In this document: positions 49,972-59,269 of the stretch, one piece after another
Numbering within the stretch: position 1 is the first letter of the stretch
Layout: each line of letters opens with the position of its first letter
NCBI RefSeq assembly: GCF_002261265.1
Contig: NZ_NEVK01000006.1
Location: 558,001 to 622,000 of the forward strand
Reading direction: 5' to 3'
Origin: Bordetella genomosp. 7
GTDB lineage: Bacteria > Pseudomonadota > Gammaproteobacteria > Burkholderiales > Burkholderiaceae_B
Length of the DNA: 64,000 bases
Translations under genes and position numbers: made by a program
Notes under the pieces: model-generated
The model's database searches: none
The model's input: only the letters and a program-made list of their open reading frames with translations
Told to the model about the DNA's origin: nothing

Positions 49972-52094
49972 AAACAAAAGCTGTGCTCGTGCGCCGCGCG
50001 CCGTCTTCACTATGGCTGTGCGCGGCAATGTCCTTGCCCATCATCGCAAGCGCCCAGTCCTCGCCGGCCGTGCTGTCGCCTATCACCGTGCAGGGCCAGG
50101 CCGACCCGGAAGCCCTGCCCGCCCCCGCCCCCGGCGGCCAGGTGGCCGCGGGATCCAGGCTGGGCATCCTGGGCAACCGGAGCACGATGGATACGCCTTT
50201 CAGCACCACGTCGTATACGTCCCAGCTGATCCAGGAACAGCAGGCGCGGACCGTGGGCGATGTGCTCCTGAGCGACCCATCGGTGCGCACCACGACCAAC
50301 AACGGACACATGTACGAGCATTTCACCATTCGCGGCATGAACGTGGACGGCGCCGACATGGGCTTTAACGGCCTGTTCGGCGTAATGCCGTTCGCACACG
50401 TGCCGGTGGAGTTCATCGAGCGCGTGGAAGTGCTGCGCGGCCCGAGCACAACGCTGAACGGCCTGCCGCCGACGTCCAGCCTGGGCGGGACGATCAACCT
50501 GGTGCCCAAGCGGGCGGGCCGCGAGCCCATCACCGAGCTCACGACGTCGTATATCACCAAGGGATACGGCCAGGCGCATGTCGACATCGGGCGCCGCTTC
50601 GGCGACGAGCAGCGCCTGGGCATACGGTTCAACGCCGTATACGGCAATGGCGAGACCGGCGTGTCGGGACAGCGCAAAGGCCGCGAGCTGGGCGCGTTGG
50701 GTCTGGACTACGCCGGCGAGAGCTGGCGCCTGTCCGTCGACGCCTACAGCAGCCGCGACGATATCCACAACGGCAGCCCCGCCATGTACCAGATGAGCCG
50801 GCTGGGCAAGCTGGTGACGCCCCCGAATAACTCGTCCAACCTGTTCCTTGGCACCAGCGGCGTGCAACGCGATCATGGCTTCGCCCTGCGCGGCGAAGTC
50901 GACATCACCGATGCGATCTCGGCATATGCCGCATTCGGCGGGTCGAACTCGCGCGGCCGCGGCCTGATGTTCGGCACCCGCACGGTGGTAACCGGGGAAG
51001 ACGGATCGGCGCTCGGATACGTGTACAACGTCGACAGCATCGAACAGGCGCGCGTGGGCGAAATCGGCCTGCGCGGCAACTTCAACACCGGCGGCATTTC
51101 ACATGCTGTGACGTTGGCGGGCAACCTCGGGAGCTACGAGCAGGATATCTATAACCGCCCCAATGCGGGATACCCGCAGAACATCTACGACCCCATCCAG
51201 CCGGACTTTCCCGACAGCCCGGATCACAAGGACGGTGCTGGCTACGACAACCTGGTGAGTTCGCTGGCGCTGGCCGACACACTGGGCTTTGGCAATGACA
51301 AAGTGCTGTTGACCCTGGGCGCGCGCTACCAGCGGGTACGACAATCGCGCGACACGGATTACGACGAGTCGCGCGTGGCGCCCATGGCGGCCATCGTGGT
51401 CAAGCCATGGGGCGAAGACACGATGTTCTACGCCAATTACGCCGAGGGCCTGCAGCCCGGCGAGACGGTGGGCTTCGGATATTTGAACGAAGGAGAAACG
51501 TTCAAGCCCACCCGATCGACACAGGCGGAATTCGGCATCAAGCTGCGCCGTGGCGATATCACGCATACCTTCAGCGCCTTCCAGGTCGAAAAGAACTTTG
51601 TCGGCGCGATCTATGAAGACGCCGGCGACCGGCTCGCCATGGGCAAACAACGCAACCAGGGCCTGGAGTGGATGTTCAACGGCCGGCTGACTCGCACGCT
51701 GACCGTGCTGGGCGGCGTGTCTTACCTGCGTTCCGAACAACGGTCCGATCTGGACGGCGGCAAGAAGGGCAACGAGGTGTACGGGTCGCCCAACTGGCTG
51801 GCCAACCTGGGGCTGGAATGGGCGACTCCCGTGCAGGGCCTCAGCCTGAACGGCCGGGTCATCTACACCGGCCCGCAATGGCTGGACTCGACCAACAATG
51901 TGCGCATGCCGTCATGGACGCGTGTGGACGTGGGGGCCAAGTACGCCACCCGGATCGCCAGCACGCCCGTGACGTTCTACGCCAACGTGGACAACCTGTT
52001 CGACCGCGACTACTGGCAAGGCACCTTCGCCGACGGCTTCGCCCTGCTGTCGCCGCCGCGCACGCTGCGCCTGGGCGCAAAGATCTCGTTCTGA
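49968..52094 (+). CDS. TonB-dependent siderophore receptor
   Basis: A 708-residue outer-membrane receptor. A signal peptide ends near IIASAQS, then the TonB-box-like SPITVQGQ. The plug domain (RTVGDVLLSDPSVRTTTNN, FTIRGMNVDGADMGFNGLFGV, ERVEVLRGPSTTLNG) leads to a 22-strand barrel that ends in the terminal F (LGAKISF). Fur-controlled by the site before the operon. The ligand, a ferric siderophore, is not readable. Confidence 0.94.
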   Translation: MKTKAVLVRRAPSSLWLCAAMSLPIIASAQSSPAVLSPITVQGQADPEALPAPAPGGQVAAGSRLGILGNRSTMDTPFSTTSYTSQLIQEQQARTVGDVLLSDPSVRTTTNNGHMYEHFTIRGMNVDGADMGFNGLFGVMPFAHVPVEFIERVEVLRGPSTTLNGLPPTSSLGGTINLVPKRAGREPITELTTSYITKGYGQAHVDIGRRFGDEQRLGIRFNAVYGNGETGVSGQRKGRELGALGLDYAGESWRLSVDAYSSRDDIHNGSPAMYQMSRLGKLVTPPNNSSNLFLGTSGVQRDHGFALRGEVDITDAISAYAAFGGSNSRGRGLMFGTRTVVTGEDGSALGYVYNVDSIEQARVGEIGLRGNFNTGGISHAVTLAGNLGSYEQDIYNRPNAGYPQNIYDPIQPDFPDSPDHKDGAGYDNLVSSLALADTLGFGNDKVLLTLGARYQRVRQSRDTDYDESRVAPMAAIVVKPWGEDTMFYANYAEGLQPGETVGFGYLNEGETFKPTRSTQAEFGIKLRRGDITHTFSAFQVEKNFVGAIYEDAGDRLAMGKQRNQGLEWMFNGRLTRTLTVLGGVSYLRSEQRSDLDGGKKGNEVYGSPNWLANLGLEWATPVQGLSLNGRVIYTGPQWLDSTNNVRMPSWTRVDVGAKYATRIASTPVTFYANVDNLFDRDYWQGTFADGFALLSPPRTLRLGAKISF

Positions 52095-52205
52095 CGCGGG
52101 GCCCGGGCCGGATATCGCCGCGCATGGGCAATACACCTGATGGGCCCGCCGGGCGCGACTTGCTACGATGCAGGCTCCCGCCTTGCGCCCGCCGGCCCGT
52201 CCTCC

Positions 52206-53117
52206 ATGGAACTACGCCAACTTCGCTACTTTGTCGAAACGGCCCACCGCCGCAGCATCACCCGGGCGGCGGCGGCCCTGCACATCGTGCAACCCGCCCT
52301 TACCGCCCAGATCAAGGCCCTGGAAGACGAGCTGGGCACGCAACTGCTGGAACGGTCGCCGCGCGGCGTACGCCTTACGCCCAGCGGCGAGGCTGTTCTG
52401 CGCGATGCGACTGCCATTCTCAAAGCGGTGGAAGACCTCAAGCGCCGCCACGCGCGGGCTGCGCAGCCGGGGCGTACCGTAAGAATCGGCATACCCAATG
52501 GCATGACGCGCACCTTCGCCGGGCAGCTCATTGAACGCGCGCGGCAAGAATGTACGTTCGGCGTCGAGCTGGTAGAGGGCATGTCGGGACATTTGCTCGA
52601 ATGGCTGAAATCCGGCCGGCTCGACATCAGCGTGCTGTTTGCCATCCAGCCCTTGCGCCAGCTGGACACCATGACATTGGCCGTGGATACGATCGATCTG
52701 GTCGGCCCGCCCGGCGCGCTGGATCCGCAACGCCCCATAGCGTTTCGCGACCTGGCGCGGTATTCCCTGATACTGCCCAGCGCCAGGCATGGCCTGACCC
52801 GCCTGATTCACGCGCATGCCCGCGACGCGGGCGTCGAATTGCAGCAGCATGCCACGCTGGATTCGATCGCCGAAATCAAGCACCTGGTATCGCAGGGCGT
52901 AGGCTACACGCTGCTGGCGCCGATGGTGTATCAGCCGGAGATGGAACAGGGCTTGGTGTCGGCGGCCCCGCTCTGCAATCCGGCTTTCCACCGCGAACTG
53001 GTCACGGCCATCCGCCGCTCGCACGAGCCGCACGCGGATGTCGCGCAAGTACGGGTATTGATGCACGAGATCTGCGCGGGCCGCCCGGATGCGGCGGCGG
53101 AACCGGCACGCCCCTGA
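52206..53117 (+). CDS. LysR-family transcriptional regulator
   Basis: A 303-residue regulator. The N-terminal winged helix-turn-helix is ELRQLRYFVETAHRRSITRAAAALHIVQPALTAQIKALEDELG; the effector domain follows. The start is the ATG at 52206; the open frame from 52140 adds 22 non-conserved codons. It is convergent to, not divergent from, the Bug-sulfatase operon, so its target is uncertain. Confidence 0.93.
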   Translation: MELRQLRYFVETAHRRSITRAAAALHIVQPALTAQIKALEDELGTQLLERSPRGVRLTPSGEAVLRDATAILKAVEDLKRRHARAAQPGRTVRIGIPNGMTRTFAGQLIERARQECTFGVELVEGMSGHLLEWLKSGRLDISVLFAIQPLRQLDTMTLAVDTIDLVGPPGALDPQRPIAFRDLARYSLILPSARHGLTRLIHAHARDAGVELQQHATLDSIAEIKHLVSQGVGYTLLAPMVYQPEMEQGLVSAAPLCNPAFHRELVTAIRRSHEPHADVAQVRVLMHEICAGRPDAAAEPARP

Positions 53118-53118
53118 C

Positions 53119-53153
53119 GCGCCGGCACGGCAAGTCAAACCCGTGCGGGGCGC
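53119..53153. terminator. Hairpin between convergent LysR and Bug genes
   Basis: GCGCC-G-GCACGG pairs with CCGTGC-GG-GGCGC around a 10-base loop, filling the 35-base gap between the two stops. No T-run follows on either strand. Confidence 0.45.
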
Positions 53154-54127
53154 TAAGCGAGCGTCACCCCCGCGCGACGGACCGTGCCCTGCCAGAGTTC
53201 GGCCTCGGCCACCAGGCGCCGCTGGAACGGCTCGCGGCCCTGCGCGACCACCATCAGGCCCATGGCTTCCAGGCGACTGGCGACCTCGGCATCGCGCGCG
53301 GCGTCCAGGATGGCCGCCTCCAGCGTGGCAATGCGCGAAGGTTCGACGCCGCTGTGGGCCACCACCCCTATCCATCCCATGCCGGCAAGCTTGCTCAAGC
53401 CCAGCTCGGTCATGCTGGGCACATCGGGCAGCAACGGCGACCGATGCTCGCCCAGCGTCGCCAACGCGCGCACCCTGCCGGCGCGCACCGACGCCACTTG
53501 CGCATAGAGATTGTCCATGGCCGCATCGACGCGGCCGCTGACCAGGTCGGGCATGAGCGCGGCGCTGCCCTTGTATGGCACCGGCACCACGCGCAAGTTC
53601 ATTTCCTGGCCGATCAACAGGCTGACCAGGTGAGGCACCGTGCCGATGCCGGGCGAGGCAATGGTGATGGTGTCGGGACGCGTCTGCGCCGCTTCGAACA
53701 ATTGCTGCGGCGTGCGATAGGGCGATTCTGCAGGTACGACCAGCACGTTGGGGTTCAGCGCAATCAGGGCCACGGCCTGCATATCGCGCAAAGGCTGGTA
53801 GCTGAGTTCCGGATACAACGCAGGGTTGACCACCAGCGGCGGCACGGCAAGCAGTAACGTATGGCCATCCGGCGCTGCCTTGATCGCGGCCTCGGTGCCG
53901 ATGTTGGTAGCGCCCCCGGGCCGGTTGACGATCACCACGGGTTGGCCCAGGCGTCCGCTCATCGGCCCGGCTATCGCGCGCGCCACGGAATCGGTGGCGC
54001 CTCCGGGCGGATACGGCACAATCCATTGCAGCGGCCGGTCGGGAAACTGCGCGGCGCGCGCCGGCATGCCCAGGCCCATACAGGCGGCGCCGGCCAACGC
54101 GCCCTGCAGCAAAGTGCGTCGCTTCAT
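53153..54127 (-). CDS. Bug-family (TctC-like) receptor
   Basis: A 324-residue periplasmic receptor; signal peptide RTLLQGALAGAACMGLGMPARA, then the family motif FPDRPLQWIVPYPPGGATDSVARAIAG. AAGGAGA lies 5 bases before the ATG at 54127. It is 10 bases after the sulfatase gene and is the third gene of a Bug-sulfatase-Bug operon, so it may bind a sulfatase product or substrate. Confidence 0.92.
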   Translation of the reverse strand: MKRRTLLQGALAGAACMGLGMPARAAQFPDRPLQWIVPYPPGGATDSVARAIAGPMSGRLGQPVVIVNRPGGATNIGTEAAIKAAPDGHTLLLAVPPLVVNPALYPELSYQPLRDMQAVALIALNPNVLVVPAESPYRTPQQLFEAAQTRPDTITIASPGIGTVPHLVSLLIGQEMNLRVVPVPYKGSAALMPDLVSGRVDAAMDNLYAQVASVRAGRVRALATLGEHRSPLLPDVPSMTELGLSKLAGMGWIGVVAHSGVEPSRIATLEAAILDAARDAEVASRLEAMGLMVVAQGREPFQRRLVAEAELWQGTVRRAGVTLA

Positions 54128-54137
54128 GGTGTTCTCC

Positions 54138-55715
54138 TTATTCCGTGCGCGCGTTGCGCGGATGCTGTGCGGGTACGGGCTCCACGGGCGGGTACCGCAA
54201 CTTGCCCTTGACCACGGAAGGGCTGGACTGCGCGCCCGCCCGCACATACTGGCGCGTTGCATCGGTGAACGGCTGGAAGTCCCACGCCGGAAAATCACCC
54301 TGCAGCCGGCTCTGCTGTATCAGCCGGCGGCGCGCCTGGCTCTGGAGGATCTGCTGATGAAGGCGCGCCGCGTCCCATTTGCGCTGCGCCAGCTCGTGCA
54401 GGCGCTGTTCGATCTCGCGCACGTCGGGCGTGCCGGCCAGGTTGTGCAGCTCGTGCGGATCCTGCTGCAAGTGATACAGCTGCGGGGGGTCCGCCTCGGC
54501 CACGATCAGCTTCCACCACCCCTCGCGCACCATCAGGCAGGGCGCGTGTGCGCCTTCGCCGTTCATCTCGCCATACACCAGGCCGGCCGGATCCGACTGC
54601 GACGATCCCAGGCCGTCTGCGAGAGACCGGCCGTCCAGGGAATGGACCGCGTCATCGGGGACTTGCACGCCTGCCAGGGCCAGGATGGTGGGGAATATAT
54701 CGACCAGCGAGACCAGGTCGTGGCGCACGGCCGGCTGGTCTCGCCCGGGCGCCGAAATCAGCAACGGGATGCGCACGGCGGGGTCGAAATGCACCCACTT
54801 GTACCAGAGGCCGCGTTCGCCCAGCATGTCGCCATGGTCGGATGTGAACGCCACGACAGTGGAGTCGTCCAGGTCCATGGCGTGCAAGGCATCCAGCAGC
54901 CTGCCAACCTGCGCATCGACGTAGCTGACCATCGCGTAATAGGCATGGCGCGCCGCGTGCACATGTGCGTCGCTCACCGGGTATTCGTCCTGGCGGAACA
55001 TGTACCACAGGCGCTGGCTGTGGGGGTCCTGCCGGTCAAAAGGGATGGGCGCGACGGCGGGCATGTCGATGTCCGCGGGCAGGTACAGGTCCAGGAATTC
55101 GCGCGTGGAAACGTACGGGTTGTGGGGATGCGTCATGGACACGGCCAGGAAGAACGGCCGGTCGCGATGCAGGCGACCCAGGTCATAGATCTTCTGCACG
55201 CCGCGATTGACGACGTCGTCGTCGTAGTCGATCTGCATGCTGCGCCGGCATTCACCTGCCTCGATCACACTGCGCATGTTCATGCCCGTGGGGGCGATGG
55301 GAATTTCTTCGCGCCAGTCGGGCGTCCAGCCGAAATCCGACGGGTATATGTCTGTGGTCAGCCGTTCCTGGAAACCGTGATGCTGGTCGGGCCCCACGAA
55401 ATGCATCTTGCCCGACAGAATGGTCGAGTATCCGGCCAATGCCAGATGATGCAGGAATGTCGGCACCTCGGCAGAAAACTCCGACGCGTTGTCGTACACC
55501 CCTACCGAGCTTGGCAGGCGGCCCGTCAGCATCGCCACACGCGACGGCGCGCACAACGGAAAATTGCAGTAGGTATTGGCAAAGCGCGTCGACCGCGCAG
55601 CCAGGCGGTCCAGGTTCGGCGTGCGGCATACCCCGTTGCCATACATGCGCAACGCAAATGCCGTCAGCTGGTCGGCCATGAGAAACAGGAAATTCGGACG
55701 GGTAATCGAGGACAT
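54138..55715 (-). CDS. Sulfatase, choline-sulfatase-like
   Basis: A 525-residue type I sulfatase. NFLFLMADQL supplies metal ligands, and the formylglycine motif is C55 in FPLCAPSRVAMLTGRLP, with C-x-P-S-R kept, and GVYDNASEF is the choline-sulfatase-type continuation. Metal-binding HDGH-like SDHGDMLGERG lies later. No signal peptide, so likely cytoplasmic. Its formylglycine-generating enzyme is not in the window. Sits between two Bug genes; the exact ester is inferred. Confidence 0.87.
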   Translation of the reverse strand: MSSITRPNFLFLMADQLTAFALRMYGNGVCRTPNLDRLAARSTRFANTYCNFPLCAPSRVAMLTGRLPSSVGVYDNASEFSAEVPTFLHHLALAGYSTILSGKMHFVGPDQHHGFQERLTTDIYPSDFGWTPDWREEIPIAPTGMNMRSVIEAGECRRSMQIDYDDDVVNRGVQKIYDLGRLHRDRPFFLAVSMTHPHNPYVSTREFLDLYLPADIDMPAVAPIPFDRQDPHSQRLWYMFRQDEYPVSDAHVHAARHAYYAMVSYVDAQVGRLLDALHAMDLDDSTVVAFTSDHGDMLGERGLWYKWVHFDPAVRIPLLISAPGRDQPAVRHDLVSLVDIFPTILALAGVQVPDDAVHSLDGRSLADGLGSSQSDPAGLVYGEMNGEGAHAPCLMVREGWWKLIVAEADPPQLYHLQQDPHELHNLAGTPDVREIEQRLHELAQRKWDAARLHQQILQSQARRRLIQQSRLQGDFPAWDFQPFTDATRQYVRAGAQSSPSVVKGKLRYPPVEPVPAQHPRNARTE

Positions 55716-55722
55716 CGGGCTC

Positions 55723-56748
55723 TCAAGTCGGTGAAGAAGGTTGCATGGCGCCCAGCAAGGTCGACCATTGCGCGGCTTCGCGAGCGATGCGCGCGCGCAC
55801 CTGGTCGGCGTCCGCGTAGTACGGGTCGATACCCACGGATTGAAGCCGTTCGACGACGCCGGGCTCGCGCAATGCCGTCGATAGGTTGGCCGACAGCTGG
55901 TCCGCTACCGCCGGGGCGATTTTTTCGGGCGCCATCACGGCCAGCCACGATGCGCCGGAGAATCCGGCCAGCCCCTGTTCCGACAGGGGCTGCAGATCAG
56001 GCAACAATGCCTGCGGACGCGTGGACGTCAGGCCCAGCGCTCGCAATGAGCCCGCACGGACGTGCGGCAACACGCCAGGGATCAGGGCGACGATGCAGTC
56101 GATATTGCCTGCGAGCAGATCCTGCACAGCCGGGCTCAAGCCCTTGTACGGGACGTGTGTGAGCTTTACTCCGAAATCGCGCTTGAGCTGCTCGGCGTAC
56201 AGGTGGCCCGCCGTGGCGTTGCCGCCCGAGCCGGCGGTCAGTTCGTGCCGGCGGCCATAGTCCAGGAAGTCGGCCGCCGTCTTGATCGGCGACCGGGCAT
56301 TGACCACCAGCACGCTGGACAGCTCGCCCACCATGCCTATGGGCGATAGCGCGGGCGCGCGCTGGCCGGGTCGCTGGCGATAAAAAAACGGGTTGACCGT
56401 CAGAATGGAGTCCAACGCCAGCAGCAGCGTGTACCCGTCCGGCTGGCTGCGCGCCACCTCTTCCGCGCCGATATTCCCCCCAGCCCCGGCCTTGTTCATC
56501 ACGATGACGGTCTGCCCCAAATGACGCGCAAGCGGCTCGCTGAGGGCGCGGCCCGCAATGTCGACCGGGCCGCCGGGCACGAAGGGAACCACCATGCTCA
56601 ATTGCCGTTGCGGATACGCGCTTGCCCGCGCCGCGCCGGCCAGCGGCAGCATAGCCAGCAGCGAGGCGCCCCGCAGCCACGTCCGCCGCCCGCCATCGCG
56701 CAGGCCATGGCGCGCCCTGGATGCTGCATCGTCAATGCCGTTTGTCAT
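55723..56748 (-). CDS. Bug-family (TctC-like) receptor
   Basis: A 341-residue periplasmic receptor with a signal (WLRGASLLAMLPLAGAARASA) and YPQRQLSMVVPFVPGGPVDIAGRALSEPLA. The ATG at 56748 has GGGAG upstream; an earlier in-frame start at 56763 adds 5 codons. It lies 7 bases before the sulfatase and is the first gene of the operon. Paralogous to the third gene but only partly similar. Confidence 0.92.
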   Translation of the reverse strand: MTNGIDDAASRARHGLRDGGRRTWLRGASLLAMLPLAGAARASAYPQRQLSMVVPFVPGGPVDIAGRALSEPLARHLGQTVIVMNKAGAGGNIGAEEVARSQPDGYTLLLALDSILTVNPFFYRQRPGQRAPALSPIGMVGELSSVLVVNARSPIKTAADFLDYGRRHELTAGSGGNATAGHLYAEQLKRDFGVKLTHVPYKGLSPAVQDLLAGNIDCIVALIPGVLPHVRAGSLRALGLTSTRPQALLPDLQPLSEQGLAGFSGASWLAVMAPEKIAPAVADQLSANLSTALREPGVVERLQSVGIDPYYADADQVRARIAREAAQWSTLLGAMQPSSPT

Positions 56749-57116
56749 CCTCGTCTCCCTCATTGTTCTCGTTGTGCAAGGTGCCGCAATGCATCGTAAG
56801 CGCGTACGCCTGGGCGTCGGTAATAGGAAAGGATGAGCCCAGCGATCAGAAAAAATGATGGCTCCGGTGGCGAGGCGCCATGCCCTAGCCCGTTGGTTTC
56901 AATTGGATACAAAAAAGACGACGTTCTCCGCCCCGCAAGATAACAACCGGTTGGCAACGCGGCATGCGCAAAATCCCCTAAAAAGCGCTATTTCCGCATA
57001 ACAACCGCCAAGACGACGTCATTGTTCGATATTGCGTTCAGCCGCCGCAGCTTCTTACGATCCGCCGCTTCTGACCCGCTTTGCTATCCGCCGCGAGGGG
57101 CCACCGGAGAAATGCC
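56749..57116. other. Divergent intergenic region (Bug operon / bioB) with two direct repeats
   Basis: 368 bases without a gene. ATAACAACCG occurs at 56940-56949 and 56998-57007, and AAGACGACGT at 56915-56924 and 57010-57019. CAACCGGTTG near 56944 is a 10-bp palindrome. The region is AT-richer than its flanks. I see no BirA-type operator. Confidence 0.5.
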
Positions 57117-58139
57117 ATGCACATATCGACTTTTGACGCGTCCGCAATCGGACGGCCCGCTGCCCGCCTGCCCATGCGTTGGGCGCCCGAGCAGGTTCTG
57201 GCGCTGTACGAACTGCCCTTCGCCGATCTGTTGTTTCGCGCCCAGCAGGTGCACCGCGAACATTTCGACGCCAACGCCATCCAGCTGTCCAGCCTGCTGT
57301 CGATCAAAACCGGGGGGTGTCCGGAAGACTGCGCCTACTGCCCGCAGTCGGCCCATTTCGACACGGGCGTGGCCGCAGGCAAACTGATGCCGCGCGACGA
57401 AGTCGTGCGGGCCGCGCGCGCTGCGCAGGCCGCCGGTGCGCAACGGTTCTGCATGGGTGCGGCGTGGCGCAGCCCCAAGCCTCACCATCTGGAAGAGGTT
57501 GCGGAAATGGTGCGCGCCGTGAAGGCGCTGGGGCTGGAAACATGCGTGACCCTGGGGATGCTGCAAAAAGGCCAGGCCGAACAGCTCAGGCAGGCCGGGC
57601 TGGACTACTACAACCACAACCTGGACACCTCGCCAGAGTTCTACGGCAGCATCATCTCCACCCGCACATATCAAGACCGGCTGGACACTCTGGAGCACGT
57701 GCGCGGCGCCGGCCTGAAAGTCTGCTGTGGCGGCATCGTGGGCATGGGAGAGTCGCGCGTCGAACGCGCCGGGCTGATTGCGCAACTGGCCAGCCTGGAT
57801 CCCTATCCGGAGTCGGTGCCCATCAATAACCTGGTGCAAGTGGCAGGCACGCCATTGGAAAGCACGCCGACGCTGGACCCGCTCGAGTTCGTGCGGACGA
57901 TTGCCGTCGCGCGCATCACCATGCCGCGTGCGCGCGTGCGGCTTTCCGCCGGCCGCGAATCGATGAGCGAAGCGCTGCAGGCGTTGTGTTTCCTGGCCGG
58001 GGCGAACTCGCTGTTCTATGGCGAACAGCTCCTGACCACAGGCAATCCTCAGGTCCAGGCCGATCAGCGCCTGCTCGAGCGGCTCGGCATGGCGCCCGAT
58101 GGCGGCACGCCGGCCGCGGCTACCGGGGAACGCACATGA
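57117..58139 (+). CDS. bioB: Biotin synthase
   Basis: A 340-residue radical-SAM enzyme inserting sulfur into dethiobiotin. It shows the [4Fe-4S] motif [50 protein letters not shown] and the C-terminal [12 protein letters not shown] / [17 protein letters not shown] with the [2Fe-2S] residues. The start at 57117 (GGAGA upstream) aligns with the family. No other bio gene is in the window. It overlaps the EamA gene by 4 bases (ATGA). Confidence 0.96.
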   Translation: MHISTFDASAIGRPAARLPMRWAPEQVLALYELPFADLLFRAQQVHREHFDANAIQLSSLLSIKTGGCPEDCAYCPQSAHFDTGVAAGKLMPRDEVVRAARAAQAAGAQRFCMGAAWRSPKPHHLEEVAEMVRAVKALGLETCVTLGMLQKGQAEQLRQAGLDYYNHNLDTSPEFYGSIISTRTYQDRLDTLEHVRGAGLKVCCGGIVGMGESRVERAGLIAQLASLDPYPESVPINNLVQVAGTPLESTPTLDPLEFVRTIAVARITMPRARVRLSAGRESMSEALQALCFLAGANSLFYGEQLLTTGNPQVQADQRLLERLGMAPDGGTPAAATGERT

Positions 58140-59008
58140 GTCCGCTCGCGCCCGGATTGCTGTTCTTGCTGGCCAGCGTGTCGTTCAGTGTCACCGTGGC
58201 GGTGCTCTTGAAGCTGGCGCGCCGGTACGCCATCGACGTCCGGCAAGCCATCGCCGCCAACTACGCGGTAACCGCCGCGCTGAGCTGGCTGGTCTTGCGT
58301 CCGACCGGGGCGCAACTGGAATCGGCCGGCGCTTCCTGGTGGCTGCTGCTGGTCCTGGGCGTGCTATTGCCCTGCGGATTCATGGCGATGGCCCAATCGG
58401 TACGCTACGCGGGCATCGTGCGCAGCGACGCGGCGCAACGGCTGTCGCTGTTCTTGCCGTTGCTCGCGGCCTTTCTGCTGTTTGGCGAATCGGTCACCGC
58501 GCGCAAGGCGGCGGCCATCGCCCTGGCTTTCACGGCCTTGTTCTGCGTGCTGCGCCGGCGTGCGGCCGGCTCGCAAGCCGACGCGCCGGCGCAGGCTGGC
58601 GCGTGGGTGTGGCCGCTGGGCGTGTGGCTGGCCTACGGCACGGTCGATATCCTGTTCAAGCAGATGGCGCGCGCCGGCGCGGCGTTTTCCGGCGCCCTGC
58701 TGATTGCTTTCCTGCTGGCCGGATGCTGCATGACGGGCTACCTGCTGCTGCGCCGTACCGCCTGGCAGCCGCGCCACCTGCTCGCCGGCGTCGCGCTGGG
58801 CGCGGCGAACTTCGGCAATATCGTCACCTACATCCGCGCGCACCAGGAACTGCCCCATCATCCCGCGCTGGTGTTCTCGGCCATGAACATGGGGGTGATT
58901 GCGCTGGGCACCGTAGTGGGCGCGCTGGCGTTTCGCGAACCCTTGAGCCGGCTGAATATGCTGGGGCTGGCGCTGGCGGCGGCGGCCATCATGCTGATGA
59001 TGCCGTGA
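58136..59008 (+). CDS. EamA/DMT-family transporter
   Basis: A 290-residue inner-membrane protein of the drug/metabolite transporter group with about ten helices (for example [18 protein letters not shown] and [17 protein letters not shown]). The two EamA halves are seen. The start overlaps the bioB stop, so the two are translated together; whether it moves a biotin-related metabolite is a guess. Its stop faces repeat locus 5. Confidence 0.87.
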   Translation: MSPLAPGLLFLLASVSFSVTVAVLLKLARRYAIDVRQAIAANYAVTAALSWLVLRPTGAQLESAGASWWLLLVLGVLLPCGFMAMAQSVRYAGIVRSDAAQRLSLFLPLLAAFLLFGESVTARKAAAIALAFTALFCVLRRRAAGSQADAPAQAGAWVWPLGVWLAYGTVDILFKQMARAGAAFSGALLIAFLLAGCCMTGYLLLRRTAWQPRHLLAGVALGAANFGNIVTYIRAHQELPHHPALVFSAMNMGVIALGTVVGALAFREPLSRLNMLGLALAAAAIMLMMP

Positions 59009-59088
59009 GGGCAGGCGCACAGGCGGAATTGTTAGGCAAGGCCCACACTGCCCGTCGGCGCGCGCTGCGACTGCGGGAACTGTGGGTG

Positions 59089-59216
59089 GGTGTCTGACAC
59101 CCTTCGGGAGTCAGACACCGGGGCTGTGCTGGTGCGAGTGTTTTGCCACCTTTCGGCAGTCAGAAACCGGGCTTGGGCTGTGGTGGGTGTCTGACTCCCG
59201 AAGGGTGTCAGACACC
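59089..59216. repeat. Hairpin repeat locus 5 (GGTGTCTGAC family) between convergent EamA and MFS genes
   Basis: Hairpin 59089-59119 has 10-bp arms GGTGTCTGAC/GTCAGACACC, A-A mismatch, CCC/GGG and a TTC loop. Hairpin 59186-59216 has the same arms with T-T mismatch, CCC/GGG and loop GAA. Between them a degraded copy (ACCTTTCGGCAGTCAGAAACC) is visible. No fixed tandem period; the copies are separated by about 97 bases. Confidence 0.87.
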
Positions 59217-59269
59217 TACCCGATATGCGTCGAATCGCGGCCGACGCAGCGGCGCGGGGATGGCCCACG

